DNA of 48,656 nt from an uncultured Desulfovibrio sp. (GCA_944327295.1 CALVHF010000002.1:1-48656); one strand, 5' to 3'. Counted from the stretch's first letter, positions 33,649-43,007 are shown. The notes: generated by a model from the sequence alone, not told the origin. Numbers and translations are program-made.

Positions 33649-35868
33649 AAGAACGATATTTTTAATCCGATTCGAGTGACCGCTACGCTCCAGGACAAGG
33701 AGTACTGCTTTGAAACAGGCCGTGTTGCCAACCAGGCGGACGGTGCCGTGTGGATGCAGTGTGGCGGCACCGTGGTGCTGGTGACTGTCTGCTCTCAGGC
33801 CCTGGAAAGCAGCAAGGGCTTCTTCCCGCTGACTGTCGAATATGCCGAGCGCATGTACGCTGCCGGACGCATTCCCGGCAGCTTCTTTCGCCGTGAAATT
33901 GGCCGTCCTTCCGAACGCGAGACCCTGGTTTCCCGTCTCATCGACCGTCCCATCCGTCCGCTCTTCCCCAAGGGCCTGCTGCAGGACGTGCAGGTGCTGG
34001 CCACGGTCCTGTCCGCCGATCCCGAAAACGATCCCGACATCCTGGCCATGACCGGTGCCTCTGCCGCCATCCATCTTTCCTCTCTGCCCTTTGACGGCCC
34101 TGTGGTTGGTGCCCGCGTCGGACGCATCAACGGCCAATTCGTCCTCAATCCCACCATCAGCCAGCGCAAGATCAGCGATCTGGAACTGGTCTTTGCCGCT
34201 TCCTCCTCTGCCCTGACCATGGTGGAAGGAGAAGCCAAGTTTGTCCCCGAAGACATCCTCATTGATGCTCTGGAATGGGGCAGAGAACAGGTTCAGCCCC
34301 TCATCGCCGCCCAGGAAGAGCTGCGCAGGCTTGCCGGCAAGGAAAAAATGCCCTTCACGCCCCATGAAGACGATCCTGTGCTCGTGGGCAGGGTAACCGA
34401 GCTGTGCAGCAAGGCCGGCCTGGAAGCCTCCATGTGCATTGCCGACAAGGCCGAGCGCAAGGAAGCCCGCAAGAAGGTGAAGGATGCCGTCATGGCCGGG
34501 CTCGCCGAAGATCCGGCCTGGGCTGACAACGAAGCCGCTCTGGCCGAAGTGCCGGATCTCATTGCAGCCAGGGAAAAGGCCTTTGTGCGCGAACGCATCG
34601 TCAAAGAAGGCGTGCGCATCGACGGCCGCAATACGACCACGGTGCGCCCCATACAGATTCAGGCCGCTGTCCTGCCCCGTACCCATGGTTCTGCCATCTT
34701 CCGCCGCGGCGAGACCAAGAGCCTTGCCGTTACGACCCTGGGCTCTTCCGTGGACGAACAGCGTGTGGATTCCCTGCACGGCGACTGCATCAAGACCTTC
34801 ATGCTGCACTACAACTTCCCGCCCTTCTCCGTGGGTGAAGTGAAGCCCGTGCGTCTCTCCCGCCGCGAAATCGGCCATGGTGCCCTAGCTGAAAAGTCCC
34901 TGCGCCCCGTGCTGCCCAGCGTGGAGGACTTCCCCTTCACCATCCGCGTTGTCTCCGAGACCGTGGAATCCAACGGCAGCTCCTCTATGGCTGCCGTGTG
35001 CGGCGGCTGCCTCTCCCTTATGGACGCCGGCGTGCCCATCTCTGCTCCTGTGGCCGGTGTGGCCATGGGCCTCATCAAGGAAGGCGACAACTTCATCATC
35101 CTCACCGACATCCTGGGCGATGAAGACGCCATGGGCGACATGGACTTCAAGGTGGCCGGTACTGCCGAAGGCGTCACCGGCATCCAGATGGACATCAAGG
35201 TGGAAGGCCTGTCCACGGATATCATGCGTGCCGCCATGCGCCAGGCCAGGGAAGGCCGTCTCCATATCCTGGAAGAAATGCGCAAGGTGCTGCCCGAGCC
35301 CAGAAAGGAGCTCTCTCCCTACGCTCCCCAGCACAAGGAACTCTACGTCAATCCCGACATCATCCGTCTGATCATCGGCCCTGGCGGCAAGAACATCAAG
35401 GCCATTACCACGGCCACCGGATCGGCCGTGGACATTGACGACAGCGGCAAGATCTCCATCTTCGCACCCACGGCCGAAGCTCTGGAACGCACCTGCGAAA
35501 TGATCCTCTACTACGACCAGCGTCCCGAAATCGGCAAGAACTACACAGGCAAGGTCAAGAAGATCCTTGAAATCGGCTGCATTGTGGAAATCCTGCCCAA
35601 CGTGGAAGCCCTTGTGCACATCTCCCAGCTCGACACCGTCCGTGTGCCCCAGGTGAGCAGCGTTGTCAGCCTGGGCGAGGAAATGGTGGTCAAGGTCATC
35701 GAGATCAATGGCGACCGCATCCGTGCCAGCCGCAAGGCCGTGCTGCTCGAAGAGCAGGGCCATGAGTGGAAGCCCGAGGACACCAGCCGTCCGGCCCGCT
35801 CCGAGGGACATGACCGCGGCGACCGCAAGGGGGGGCATGGACGCGGTGGTCACCGCGAACGCCACTAG
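33646..35868 (+). CDS. pnp: Polyribonucleotide nucleotidyltransferase (PNPase)
   Basis: PNPase degrades RNA phosphorolytically 3' to 5'. The 740-residue protein has two RNase PH domains (first with GRIPGSFFRREIGRPSERE, second with RTHGSAIFRRGETKSL), separated by a helical domain. A KH domain with IIGPGGKNIK lies near 576-585, an S1 domain with GKVKKILEIGCIVEI near 635, and a basic Gly/His/Arg tail follows. Length is normal. It lies after the rpsO terminator with its own leader, and before a terminator and an unknown gene. Confidence 0.97.
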   Translation: MKNDIFNPIRVTATLQDKEYCFETGRVANQADGAVWMQCGGTVVLVTVCSQALESSKGFFPLTVEYAERMYAAGRIPGSFFRREIGRPSERETLVSRLIDRPIRPLFPKGLLQDVQVLATVLSADPENDPDILAMTGASAAIHLSSLPFDGPVVGARVGRINGQFVLNPTISQRKISDLELVFAASSSALTMVEGEAKFVPEDILIDALEWGREQVQPLIAAQEELRRLAGKEKMPFTPHEDDPVLVGRVTELCSKAGLEASMCIADKAERKEARKKVKDAVMAGLAEDPAWADNEAALAEVPDLIAAREKAFVRERIVKEGVRIDGRNTTTVRPIQIQAAVLPRTHGSAIFRRGETKSLAVTTLGSSVDEQRVDSLHGDCIKTFMLHYNFPPFSVGEVKPVRLSRREIGHGALAEKSLRPVLPSVEDFPFTIRVVSETVESNGSSSMAAVCGGCLSLMDAGVPISAPVAGVAMGLIKEGDNFIILTDILGDEDAMGDMDFKVAGTAEGVTGIQMDIKVEGLSTDIMRAAMRQAREGRLHILEEMRKVLPEPRKELSPYAPQHKELYVNPDIIRLIIGPGGKNIKAITTATGSAVDIDDSGKISIFAPTAEALERTCEMILYYDQRPEIGKNYTGKVKKILEIGCIVEILPNVEALVHISQLDTVRVPQVSSVVSLGEEMVVKVIEINGDRIRASRKAVLLEEQGHEWKPEDTSRPARSEGHDRGDRKGGHGRGGHRERH

Positions 35869-35895
35869 ACCCAGACCAGTCAATCGAACAGCTGA

Positions 35896-35921
35896 TTGAC
35901 AAGGCACGCGCTCCTTGTCAA
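35896..35921 (+). repeat. Perfect 9-bp hairpin after pnp
   Basis: TTGACAAGG (35896-35904) pairs with CCTTGTCAA (35913-35921) over an 8-nt loop, 27 nt after the pnp stop and just before the terminator. No T tract follows. It may protect the pnp mRNA 3' end. Confidence 0.45.
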
Positions 35922-35932
35922 AGCTGAAATTT

Positions 35933-35975
35933 GCCCGGAGCTGCACGCAGGCAGACTCCGGGCCCTACCTTTTTC
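35933..35975 (+). terminator. Intrinsic terminator after pnp
   Basis: GCCCGGAG (35933-35940) pairs with CTCCGGGC (35956-35963), followed after CCTACC by a T5 tract. Confidence 0.75.
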
Positions 35976-35991
35976 AAGCATCAATGCATGT

Positions 35992-36008
35992 ATGAGGGAG
36001 CCCTCATG
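35992..36008 (+). promoter_or_regulatory. Hairpin pairing SD with the start codon region
   Basis: ATGAGGG (35992-35998) and CCCTCAT (36001-36007) are perfectly complementary. The first contains the GAGGG ribosome-binding site and the second contains the first two bases of the start codon at 36006. The 2-nt gap means the innermost pair would open. In free mRNA both initiation signals would be paired. Confidence 0.35.
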
Positions 36009-37010
36009 GCAAACCATAAGGACAAGGAAAAGACAGCTGCCGAAAACGGCGCTGCCACGCAGGATCGCCTGCCCACACCCGACGAGGCCCGCGCTCAGCT
36101 CAGCGGTGCCAACAGAGTGCATTTCGAAGGCCTGGGCATGCCCTGGGCTGTTCTGCTCGGAGCCTCCCCTGCCCAGCTCATGCCCCAGGTCGTTGCCACT
36201 GTTCTGAAGGAAGGCGGCACAAGGCCCGCCTGGCGCTGGACCAAAAAGGAAAAGGACTATGTGCTCATGGCTTGGCCCAAGGAAGAGCCTGTCCGCGCCG
36301 CAGTTCTGGTCTCCGGACCAGTCAATGAAAAGATGCGTCCCGTTGATGCCTTTCCGCTGCTGCAGGGTCTGCCCAACGATCTGACCGTCGATCAGATCCA
36401 TCCATGGGAAAAGGGTGCCGGAGCCGACGTGGCTGCCTTCGTGGACGAGGGGCACAAGCCCATGTGGTTCTATGATCCGCTCTTTGAGCGTGATCGCGAT
36501 GATCTGACCCCAGGCGTGCTGCAGACCTTCCTCGTTGCCGGGCTGGCCTTCTCCATTCGCAAGGCACTGCTCGACGAGCTGACCATCACCCAGGGCCCCT
36601 ATTACGAGGCCCATGCCGAAAAGTGGCTGCAGGAACACCCGGACTGCAAGCGTCTGGACGTTCCGCCCCTCAAGATCCCCATGGCCGGCCGCCATCTCAT
36701 CTTCCCGGGCCGCACCTATGGCGAATACCAGCTGCGTGCCAGGGTAGAGCAGGTGGAAGACCATCAGCTTGAGCGCATGCCGGTCAAGATCCTCTACCTG
36801 AGCTTCCCCTTTGAAGAGCATGCCCCTCTGCTCCTACCCGTCTATGCCCCCAAGAGTGTCCTCAAGGAGTACGAACCCAAGGTAGGCGACGAAATCGATG
36901 CCTATGTCTGGCTGCAGGGCCGCATCATCGACATGGAGGAACAGAGCCAGCCCATGCCTGCGGATCTTGAACAGGACATCAAGCATCCTGAAGCCCGCAA
37001 GCCCGAATAG
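36006..37010 (+). CDS. Hypothetical protein downstream of pnp
   Basis: This is an unrecognised soluble protein of 334 residues with no signal peptide. The N-terminus is charged and low-complexity (MANHKDKEKTAAENGAAT). Then comes a mixed alpha/beta body with WAVLLGASPAQLMPQVVATVL (32-residue amphipathic region), DPLFERDRDDLTPGVLQTFLVAGLAFSIRKALLDEL and a beta-rich C-terminal part (GRTYGEYQLRARVEQVEDH). It ends in a short acidic tail. GAGGG precedes the ATG at 36006. It lies between the pnp terminator and its own terminator, so it is probably monocistronic. Function unknown. Confidence 0.78.
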   Translation: MANHKDKEKTAAENGAATQDRLPTPDEARAQLSGANRVHFEGLGMPWAVLLGASPAQLMPQVVATVLKEGGTRPAWRWTKKEKDYVLMAWPKEEPVRAAVLVSGPVNEKMRPVDAFPLLQGLPNDLTVDQIHPWEKGAGADVAAFVDEGHKPMWFYDPLFERDRDDLTPGVLQTFLVAGLAFSIRKALLDELTITQGPYYEAHAEKWLQEHPDCKRLDVPPLKIPMAGRHLIFPGRTYGEYQLRARVEQVEDHQLERMPVKILYLSFPFEEHAPLLLPVYAPKSVLKEYEPKVGDEIDAYVWLQGRIIDMEEQSQPMPADLEQDIKHPEARKPE

Positions 37011-37051
37011 CCCCGGCTGCGGGACAACAACTTTTGTTCTGATGCACAAAG

Positions 37052-37095
37052 AGCCTTTTCCATCCAAAAATCCGGGGATTGGAAAAGGCTTTTCT
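37052..37095 (+). terminator. Intrinsic terminator after the unknown gene
   Basis: AGCCTTTTCCA (37052-37062) pairs perfectly with TGGAAAAGGCT (37080-37090), followed by TTT and a T-rich stretch. Confidence 0.85.
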
Positions 37096-37600
37096 GTTGT
37101 CTTGCTCCCTCAGGATCAGAGACTGTGTTTCTTTTTTGTATCAAATTGTATTTTTGAGAATACAAACCCTACAAAAAACAAACTCACCCCGTGTTCGGGG
37201 AGTGAGCAAGGGCTCAGCGGAACGTTCGAACCTGCCCGGATCAGATCCGGGCAGCCTCCCTGAACTGATCCACGGAAAGCCCCAGTTTGTCGAAGATTTT
37301 CTGATGCAGGACCGCAGGCTCTTGTAGAAAACGCAGGTCTGCACACTCCCGGAGCAGGTTTTTCTCCGTGAAGGAGCTAAAGAGTCTACAGTCCATGGTC
37401 TTCAGAGAGGTCAGGGCCTTGTGCAGGCTGTGCAGCAGAATGAACGCTGCAAAGGCAGCAGGCGCAACGAACGTGCTCCCTGCGGCGACGCTCCCTCCTC
37501 CCGGTCAGGCAGACACCATCGGGCGCGCTCCTTCAGACTGGCTGTAAGAGCTACTTCGGTGTCAAGCGATATTCGGATGCCCCCTGCCCCATGTTGAAAC
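37096..37600. other. Intergenic region with a possible small or decayed gene
   Basis: No clear gene. A TTTGTA-type AT-rich dyad (about 37136-37165) is followed by a stretch with a short minus-strand open frame (see 37241-37396). The codon pattern of the stretch from 37396 to about 37500 in the same frame, ending at a stop, suggests this could be the 3' remnant of a longer gene. Confidence 0.3.
37241..37396 (-). CDS. Possible small protein or 3' gene remnant (51 aa)
   Basis: The frame encodes 51 residues starting MDCRLFSSFTEKNLLRE and ending GLSVDQFREAARI. It is predicted to be mostly helical, with a plausible helix-turn-helix-like end (HQKIFDKLGLSVDQF). The same frame is open about 35 codons further upstream. 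It has only a weak ribosome-binding site. I do not recognise a family. It may be a decayed gene rather than an expressed one. Confidence 0.25.
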   Translation of the reverse strand: MDCRLFSSFTEKNLLRECADLRFLQEPAVLHQKIFDKLGLSVDQFREAARI

Positions 37601-37648
37601 AAAAAAATCCCGTCGCATGCACCCGAAGCAGGCGCGAATGAGACGGGA
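37601..37648 (-). terminator. Intrinsic terminator after prfA
   Basis: On the minus strand CCCGTC (37647-37642) pairs with GACGGG (37614-37609), with inner GC-rich pairing, followed by a T7 tract (37607-37601). Confidence 0.8.
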
Positions 37649-37687
37649 GAAATGTTGCACAGGGATCTGTATCTTTTCGACAAGAGA

Positions 37688-38767
37688 CTACTTGACGCCC
37701 TGTTCAGCCTCGGCCTTGAGCGCTTCGGCCTGGGCTGCCTGGGAGAGCGCATCCAGCAGGGGATCGATTTCACCCTGCATGATCTTGTCCAGGGAATACA
37801 GGGTCAGATTGATGCGGTGATCCGTGCAGCGGCCCTGGGGGAAATTGTAGGTACGGATGCGCTCGGAACGGTCGCCAGAGCCCACCTGGGCACGCCTGTC
37901 GGCAGCCTGCTCGCTGCTCTGGCGCTCCTGCTCCTGGGCCAGCAGCCTGGAGGCCAAAACCTTCATGGCCCGGGCCTTGTTCTTGTGCTGGCTGCGCTCG
38001 TCCTGGCAGGTCACCACAAGGCCTGTGGGAATGTGGGTAATGCGCACGGCAGACTCAGTCTTGTTCACGTGCTGACCTCCGGCACCGGAGGCCCTGTACA
38101 CATCGATCTTGAGATCTTCGGGCCTGATGTCCACATCAACTTCCTGGGCTTCGGGCATAACGGCCACGGTAGCAGCCGAGGTGTGGATGCGGCCCTGGGT
38201 CTCGGTAACAGGCACGCGCTGCACGCGGTGGGCACCAGCCTCGTACTTCAGGTGGCTGTAAACCTTGTCACCGGAGATGAGGCAGATGATTTCCTTGTAG
38301 CCACCCGCTTCCGTGGGCGACTCGCTCATGATTTCCACCTTCCAGCCCTTGAGTTCCGCGTAGCGCGAATACATGCGGAACAGATCAGCGGCAAAGAGAG
38401 CCGCCTCTTCGCCGCCTGTACCGGCACGGATTTCCAGAATGGTGTTCTTCTCGTCCAGGGGATCCTTGGGAATGAGCTGCACCTTGAGCTCATGTTCAAT
38501 CTTGGGCAGTTCCTCTTCCAGGCCCGCAAGTTCTTCCTGGGCCATGGCCTTTATGTCGGGATCTGGATCGTGGAGGAGCTGGCGGTTTTCCTCTATCTGC
38601 TGGACAACGCTGCGATACTTGCGGAACAGTTCCACAACATCCTTGAGATCTGCGTGGGCCTTGCTCAGCTTGCGAAATTGTTCCTGATCCGAATACACGG
38701 CAGGATCCGACAGAGACTTTTCAAGCTCCGTATATTTTTTTTCAAGACCTTCCAGTTTGGCAAACAT
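37688..38767 (-). CDS. prfA: Peptide chain release factor 1
   Basis: RF1 reads UAA and UAG and triggers peptide release. The 359-residue protein has the RF1-type anticodon tripeptide as RVPVTE (PVT about residues 186-188; RF2 would have SPF) and the GAGGQHVN catalytic motif near 229-236. A C-terminal acidic/alanine-rich helix follows. GGAGATACGTCT precedes the ATG at 38767; the 42 upstream codons are not family-like. It is third in the rpmE-DUF1385-prfA order, but a terminator separates it from DUF1385. No prmC gene, which often follows prfA, is present downstream. Confidence 0.96.
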   Translation of the reverse strand: MFAKLEGLEKKYTELEKSLSDPAVYSDQEQFRKLSKAHADLKDVVELFRKYRSVVQQIEENRQLLHDPDPDIKAMAQEELAGLEEELPKIEHELKVQLIPKDPLDEKNTILEIRAGTGGEEAALFAADLFRMYSRYAELKGWKVEIMSESPTEAGGYKEIICLISGDKVYSHLKYEAGAHRVQRVPVTETQGRIHTSAATVAVMPEAQEVDVDIRPEDLKIDVYRASGAGGQHVNKTESAVRITHIPTGLVVTCQDERSQHKNKARAMKVLASRLLAQEQERQSSEQAADRRAQVGSGDRSERIRTYNFPQGRCTDHRINLTLYSLDKIMQGEIDPLLDALSQAAQAEALKAEAEQGVK

Positions 38768-38827
38768 AGACGTATCTCCGCAAAAATTCCCCATTGCGGG
38801 GGCAGCAATAAAAAACCGGATTTGCAC

Positions 38828-38860
38828 AAAAAAAGGACAGTTCTGGCAATGCACTGTCCT
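38828..38860 (-). terminator. Intrinsic terminator between DUF1385 gene and prfA
   Basis: On the minus strand AGGACAGT (38860-38853) pairs with ACTGTCCT (38841-38834), followed by a T7 tract (38834-38828). prfA must therefore depend on readthrough or on a promoter in the remaining 60 bp. Confidence 0.85.
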
Positions 38861-38898
38861 CTCGAATTCTTCTTCCCAAAGAAGGTCTGTCACATCCC

Positions 38899-39837
38899 TT
38901 ACAAGCGTGTATAGGGAACTGTTTTCACAACATAGGGGCTGTCCGTGCCAAGGGCTTCCCTGAGGGCCACAAGGGCGACTTCAAGGTGTTCCCTCTCCGG
39001 CTCGACTGTCGTCAGTTTCTGCAGGAACAGGCCCGGAGCCCGCAGCAGTCTGCAGCAGGTGCCCTCCTTCATACGGGCCACTGCGTGAATGATCTCGTAG
39101 GAAAGGCTGGCTATGGGCGCAATGAGCAGAAGCTTGAACACCAGGGTCCCCGCGTGCTTGAGCAGGGCGCTTTCGGGTGTCCAGACATGAAGCAGGAGCG
39201 GAACGAGAATGGCATGGCTCAACACAGAGACACAGACCACAAAGAGCAGAAAGGTCGTGCCACAGCGCGGATGCAGACGGCTCTGGGCCGCGGCCAAGTC
39301 CACATCCACAGGCTTTCCCGTCTCAAAGGCGTGTATAGTCTTGTGTTCGGCACCATGGTACTGAAAGACCCGCCGTATTTCCGGCACACGACCTATGATC
39401 AGGATGTAGGCCACGAGGATGAGGAGTTTGAAAAGCCCGTCCCAGATCTGAAAGGAGACCTTGCTGACATCACCGGCAAGACCGGTGAGCGTCACAAGCC
39501 AAGTCAGGGCATGTGGCAAAACCAGGGAAAGAAGCAGCGCAAAAACAATGGACACAATGAGAGTGAGAGCCAGATGCCAGCCTTCCATGGGCTCTTCGTC
39601 GGCCTGTCCCTGCAGTTCTGCGGAGCGATTCAATGTCTTGATGCCATTGATCAGCGTTTCCATCAGAACGGGAAAGCCGCGCACAAAGCGCATGTTGCGA
39701 ATTCTGGCTGACAGGAAGCTTGACCACAGACGGCGTTCGCCTACGACTTCGTTCTTGAGCCTGGCTCCCAGGCCGTAGGCTGTGCCATTGCGCATCATGA
39801 CGCCCTCCAGGACAGCCTGTCCCCCTACAAGGGGCAT
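38899..39837 (-). CDS. DUF1385 membrane protein
   Basis: DUF1385 proteins are integral membrane proteins often encoded beside rpmE and prfA; their role is unsettled. The 312-residue protein starts with the family signature [14 protein letters not shown] (5-18). It contains [29 protein letters not shown] membrane segments, the invariant [13 protein letters not shown] region, then [13 protein letters not shown] and further helices. The start at 39837 fits the signature, although the ribosome-binding site is weak. It lies 34 bp after rpmE on the same transcript. Confidence 0.85.
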   Translation of the reverse strand: MPLVGGQAVLEGVMMRNGTAYGLGARLKNEVVGERRLWSSFLSARIRNMRFVRGFPVLMETLINGIKTLNRSAELQGQADEEPMEGWHLALTLIVSIVFALLLSLVLPHALTWLVTLTGLAGDVSKVSFQIWDGLFKLLILVAYILIIGRVPEIRRVFQYHGAEHKTIHAFETGKPVDVDLAAAQSRLHPRCGTTFLLFVVCVSVLSHAILVPLLLHVWTPESALLKHAGTLVFKLLLIAPIASLSYEIIHAVARMKEGTCCRLLRAPGLFLQKLTTVEPEREHLEVALVALREALGTDSPYVVKTVPYTRL

Positions 39838-39871
39838 GTCTGCTGTCAGGAGGGCGCTCAAGGAAAGCAAG

Positions 39872-40084
39872 CTACTTCTTTTCAAATTTTGCGTACTTCT
39901 TGCGGAAGCGGTCGATGCGACCGGCTGTATCAAGGAAACGCTGCTTACCAGTGAAGAAAGGATGGCAGGCGGAGCACACTTCAACGTGCACCTGTTCTCC
40001 CTTGGTGGAGAGCACCTGCTCGGAATGTCCGCAGGCACAAGTAATTGTGGCCTTGTAGACTTTGGGCTGAATATCTTTTTTCAT
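39872..40084 (-). CDS. rpmE: 50S ribosomal protein L31 (zinc-binding C+ form)
   Basis: The 70-residue L31 has [31 protein letters not shown] and DRFRKKY. The cysteines in TCACG and CSAC identify the zinc-containing C+ type. GAGGGGAAAA precedes the ATG. It is the first gene of the rpmE-DUF1385(-prfA) group and divergent from tlyA. Confidence 0.96.
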   Translation of the reverse strand: MKKDIQPKVYKATITCACGHSEQVLSTKGEQVHVEVCSACHPFFTGKQRFLDTAGRIDRFRKKYAKFEKK

Positions 40085-40309
40085 TTTTTCCCCTCGCAAA
40101 ATTCAAGGAAGCGCCACTGATTTTTGCGCTCCAGGATCCTTCAGGACGCACGTGGGCCCTAAAGGAATGTTCTCATAGATCAATAATTTCAAACTGGCAA
40201 GTCCCGGAAGGCCGCCAATTTGGGCCCTGGCCCGCAAAAAAGGTCCCAAAGCCCTGTTGCGGCACACGCATCCCTTGCAGGAGGGGGCTCTTCAGGCTAC
40301 AAGCTGCCC

Positions 40310-41080
40310 ATGCGTACCCATACAAGCAAACAAAGAGCCGATCAGCTTATTCACGAACAGGGCCTCAGTGAAAGCCGCGAACAGGCCAAGCGCCTCATCA
40401 TGGCCGGTCAGGTCCAGGTGCTGCCTCCGGAAGGAAGCAGGGCCCTGCCTGTCCTTGTGGACAAGCCCGGGCACCTCTACCCTGCAGACACAAGGTTCTG
40501 CCTCACGGGCAGGGAACAGTATGTGAGCCGCGGAGCCTACAAGCTGCTGACCATCCTGGAGAGCGCCAGGCTCTCGGTGGAAGGCTACGTCTGTCTGGAC
40601 GCCGGTGCCTCCACTGGCGGCTTTACCGACTGCCTGCTCCAGCGCGGCGCCCAGAGGGTCTATGCCGTGGATGTGGGCCGCAACCAGCTTCACGAAAAAC
40701 TGAAGAACGATGCCAGGGTCATCAATCTGGAAGGCGTCAACCTGCGCACTGCGGGCCCGGACCTCATCCCCGAGCCCGTGGACCTGGTTGTTGCCGATGT
40801 CTCCTTCATCTCCCTGACCCTGGTGCTGCCGCCCTGCATGACATGGCTCAAGACAGGCGGCTATGTGGCAAGCCTCATCAAGCCTCAGTTCGAGCTCGGG
40901 CCCGGGCAGACGGACAAGGGCGTGGTCCGCAGCGAAGCCCTGCGCAAACAGGCCATAGACAAGGTTGTCACCTTTGCCGGAGAAGAACTTGGCCTGACGT
41001 CCCTCAGTGTCGTTCCTGCGGCCATACGCGGCCCCAAGGGCAATCAGGAATACCTGGCCCTCTTTCGCAGGGATCGCTGA
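40310..41080 (+). CDS. tlyA: TlyA family rRNA (cytidine-2'-O)-methyltransferase / hemolysin-like
   Basis: TlyA proteins 2'-O-methylate rRNA cytidines; some are called hemolysins. The 256-residue protein has an N-terminal S4 RNA-binding domain (residues 1-60, RADQLIHEQGLSESREQAKRL region) and an FtsJ-like SAM domain with CLDAGASTGGFTDCLL (about 94-109). Tetrad candidates are K78 in SRGAYK, D in ADVSF, K in IKPQFE and E in NQEYLALF. The start at 40310 has no SD at normal distance; AGGAGG lies about 25 nt away at 40279-40284. It is convergent with yjbQ. Confidence 0.88.
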   Translation: MRTHTSKQRADQLIHEQGLSESREQAKRLIMAGQVQVLPPEGSRALPVLVDKPGHLYPADTRFCLTGREQYVSRGAYKLLTILESARLSVEGYVCLDAGASTGGFTDCLLQRGAQRVYAVDVGRNQLHEKLKNDARVINLEGVNLRTAGPDLIPEPVDLVVADVSFISLTLVLPPCMTWLKTGGYVASLIKPQFELGPGQTDKGVVRSEALRKQAIDKVVTFAGEELGLTSLSVVPAAIRGPKGNQEYLALFRRDR

Positions 41081-41108
41081 AAAAAGGCCCTGTCACGCTG
41101 CCTTTTTG
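41080..41108. terminator. Bidirectional terminator between tlyA and yjbQ
   Basis: AAAAAGGC (41081-41088) pairs with GCCTTTTT (41100-41107) and begins at the last base of the tlyA stop codon. The A and T tracts allow termination in both directions, 14 bp before the yjbQ stop. Confidence 0.75.
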
Positions 41109-41121
41109 CCGCCCCCTGCCC

Positions 41122-41529
41122 CTATTCGGCCGGCAGGAAGGACAGGTTCAGTGTGCGCAGTCTCGGCCCGTCAAACTCGCACAGATAGGCTGCCTGCCAC
41201 TTGCCCAGGGCCAGGCGTCCGTCTTCCACAGGCACAAGGCAGTGCAGGCCCACAAGGGATGTCTTGATGTGCGCATCGGAATTGCCTTCCGTGTGCTGAA
41301 AGCCCCAGTCGGCCGGAATCAGGCTGGTCAGAAAGTCATTGATATCGTCGCGGACATCGGGATCATAGCCTTCATTGATAGTCACCCCACAGGTGGTGTG
41401 CGGCGAAAAGACGCAGATGAAGCCGTTCTTCCAGTTTCTGTTGACGTTTCTGGCGAGAAATGCTGTCAGTTCATCAGTAATGTCAATCATCTCGCATTGA
41501 GAATGTGTTGAAAAGGAAACTTTTTCCAT
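41122..41529 (-). CDS. yjbQ: YjbQ/UPF0047 family protein
   Basis: A 135-residue member of the YjbQ family, small trimeric proteins with weak thiamine-phosphate-synthase-like activity and otherwise unknown function. It has FSPHTTCGVTINEGYDPDV (about 42-60), then GNSDAHIKTSLVG and LGKWQAAYLCEFDGPR, the family's three conserved blocks with metal-type histidines. GGAGAG precedes the ATG. Although thiamine genes occur in this window, the two loci are 26 kb apart. Confidence 0.9.
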   Translation of the reverse strand: MEKVSFSTHSQCEMIDITDELTAFLARNVNRNWKNGFICVFSPHTTCGVTINEGYDPDVRDDINDFLTSLIPADWGFQHTEGNSDAHIKTSLVGLHCLVPVEDGRLALGKWQAAYLCEFDGPRLRTLNLSFLPAE

Positions 41530-41634
41530 GTTTCTCTCCAGTTGTCTCTGATCTTCCTGCTTTCAGAATAGGGAACCCCTGGCAGCAGCACCGAACAACA
41601 CTGCTCCCAAAAAACAAAAAGCCGTCTTTTCCCT

Positions 41635-41679
41635 AAAAAATCAGCATGCTCTGCAAAAATATGTATTTTTGCAGAGCAT
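41635..41679 (-). terminator. Long perfect hairpin terminator after hom
   Basis: ATGCTCTGCAAAAATA (41646-41661) and TATTTTTGCAGAGCAT (41664-41679) are perfectly complementary with only TG between them. A T6 tract follows on the minus strand (41640-41635). Confidence 0.75.
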
Positions 41680-41693
41680 CTCTTTTATCCTTG

Positions 41694-43007
41694 TCAGATG
41701 ATTCTGTAGTACACGGGAGCCGTCTGCAGTATGCCTGTTTCGTGCACCTTCTGCAGAGCTCTGGTCATGGCCTGGGCTGTAGTTTCGTGAGTCATGAAGA
41801 CCAGCGGAACCACATTCTTCTCGTTTTCCTTCTGAATGACCTGGGCCATGCTGATGTTTTCGGCAGCCATGCATCCGGCCAGATCGCGCAGCACACCGGA
41901 TTCGTCATGGACCATGACTCGGACATAGTAGCGGGAGCGCCAGTCCTCGGGCGGCACGATGGCAGCACGGACAATCCTGTTAGCAAAGCCCGTATTGTTG
42001 GGCTTGTCCCCTCTGGCTATGGCCAGCAAATCGCTGAGAACCACGCTGGCAGTGGGCAGGGCCCCTGCACCGCGTCCGTGCAGGAAGATGGGACCTGAAG
42101 GCGCGCCTTCCAGACGGATGGCATTATAGACGCCGCCCACGCGGGCCAGCAGGAAGGAGTGGTGCACAAGCGCCGGGAAGACGCCTGCTTCCAGTCTGGT
42201 TGTGCCGTCTTTCTCGTCCTTGTGCAACCTAGCTTCGGCAATGAGCTTGATGCGGTAGCCGAACTCCCTGGCCATGGCAATGTCCCTCTTGTCCATGCCG
42301 CGTATGCCCTGCACCGGCATGCTGGCAAAGGGGTAGTCCAGGCCGAAGGCCAGACGGATCAGCAGTGTCAGTTTGTGAGCGGCATCAAAGCCGTCCACGT
42401 CCAGGGTTGGATCGGCCTCGGCATAGCCGAGCTCCTGAGCCTGTCTGAGGGCTCCGTCGAAATCCATGCCATTGGTGGTCATCTCGGACAGGATATAGTT
42501 GCTCGTTCCGTTCAGGATGCCCATGAGGGACACAATGTGGTTGCCTGCCAAAGGATCGGTGAGCGTGCCCACAATGGGAATGGCGCCGGCAACACTGCCT
42601 TCGTAGCGCAACAGGCAATTGTTCTTCCTGGCCAGATCAAAGAGGGCTTCGCTGTCTTCGGCCAGCAGGGCCTTGTTGGCCGTGACAATGTGCTTGCCAT
42701 GCTCCAGGGCCCTGGAAATGAGTGCGTGGGCTGCTCCGGTGCCGCCCATGAGCTCCACGACCACATCGATCTGCGGATCATCGGTCAGAGCAGCCATGTC
42801 TGTCGTCAGCTCGCAGCCTTCGGGAAGCATGCCGGCCCGTTCGGGGGTGGCGTTGCGCACCAGCACCTTGCGCAGGACAATCCTTCGTCCCGTGCGTCGG
42901 TAGATGAGATCCCTGTCCTCCTGCAGCAGCTGGATGAGGCCGCCACCTACAGTGCCCATGCCGGCCAGACCGACATACAATGGTTCTTGCGTTACCTGTT
43001 GCGTCAT
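41694..43007 (-). CDS. hom: Homoserine dehydrogenase
   Basis: Hom reduces aspartate semialdehyde to homoserine for threonine and methionine. The 437-residue protein has the NAD(P)-binding GLAGMGTVGGG (13-23), the VVELMGG and TANKALLA segments, GILNGTSNYIL, and GYAEADPTLDVDGFDAAHK (homoserine dehydrogenase signature). A C-terminal ACT domain (VRVMVHDESGVLRDLAG) suggests threonine feedback. AGGAAC precedes the ATG. It is monocistronic between two terminator-like hairpins; thrC lies at 46.6 kb and no thrB was found here. Confidence 0.95.
   Translation of the reverse strand: MTQQVTQEPLYVGLAGMGTVGGGLIQLLQEDRDLIYRRTGRRIVLRKVLVRNATPERAGMLPEGCELTTDMAALTDDPQIDVVVELMGGTGAAHALISRALEHGKHIVTANKALLAEDSEALFDLARKNNCLLRYEGSVAGAIPIVGTLTDPLAGNHIVSLMGILNGTSNYILSEMTTNGMDFDGALRQAQELGYAEADPTLDVDGFDAAHKLTLLIRLAFGLDYPFASMPVQGIRGMDKRDIAMAREFGYRIKLIAEARLHKDEKDGTTRLEAGVFPALVHHSFLLARVGGVYNAIRLEGAPSGPIFLHGRGAGALPTASVVLSDLLAIARGDKPNNTGFANRIVRAAIVPPEDWRSRYYVRVMVHDESGVLRDLAGCMAAENISMAQVIQKENEKNVVPLVFMTHETTAQAMTRALQKVHETGILQTAPVYYRII

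Noticed and set aside
40279..40312. tlyA as another hairpin-spaced SD
   Set aside because: The SD is about 25 nt away, but the possible GGGC/GCCC fold would leave almost no spacing to the ATG and pairs poorly, so it was not grouped with nusA, infB and mtnA.
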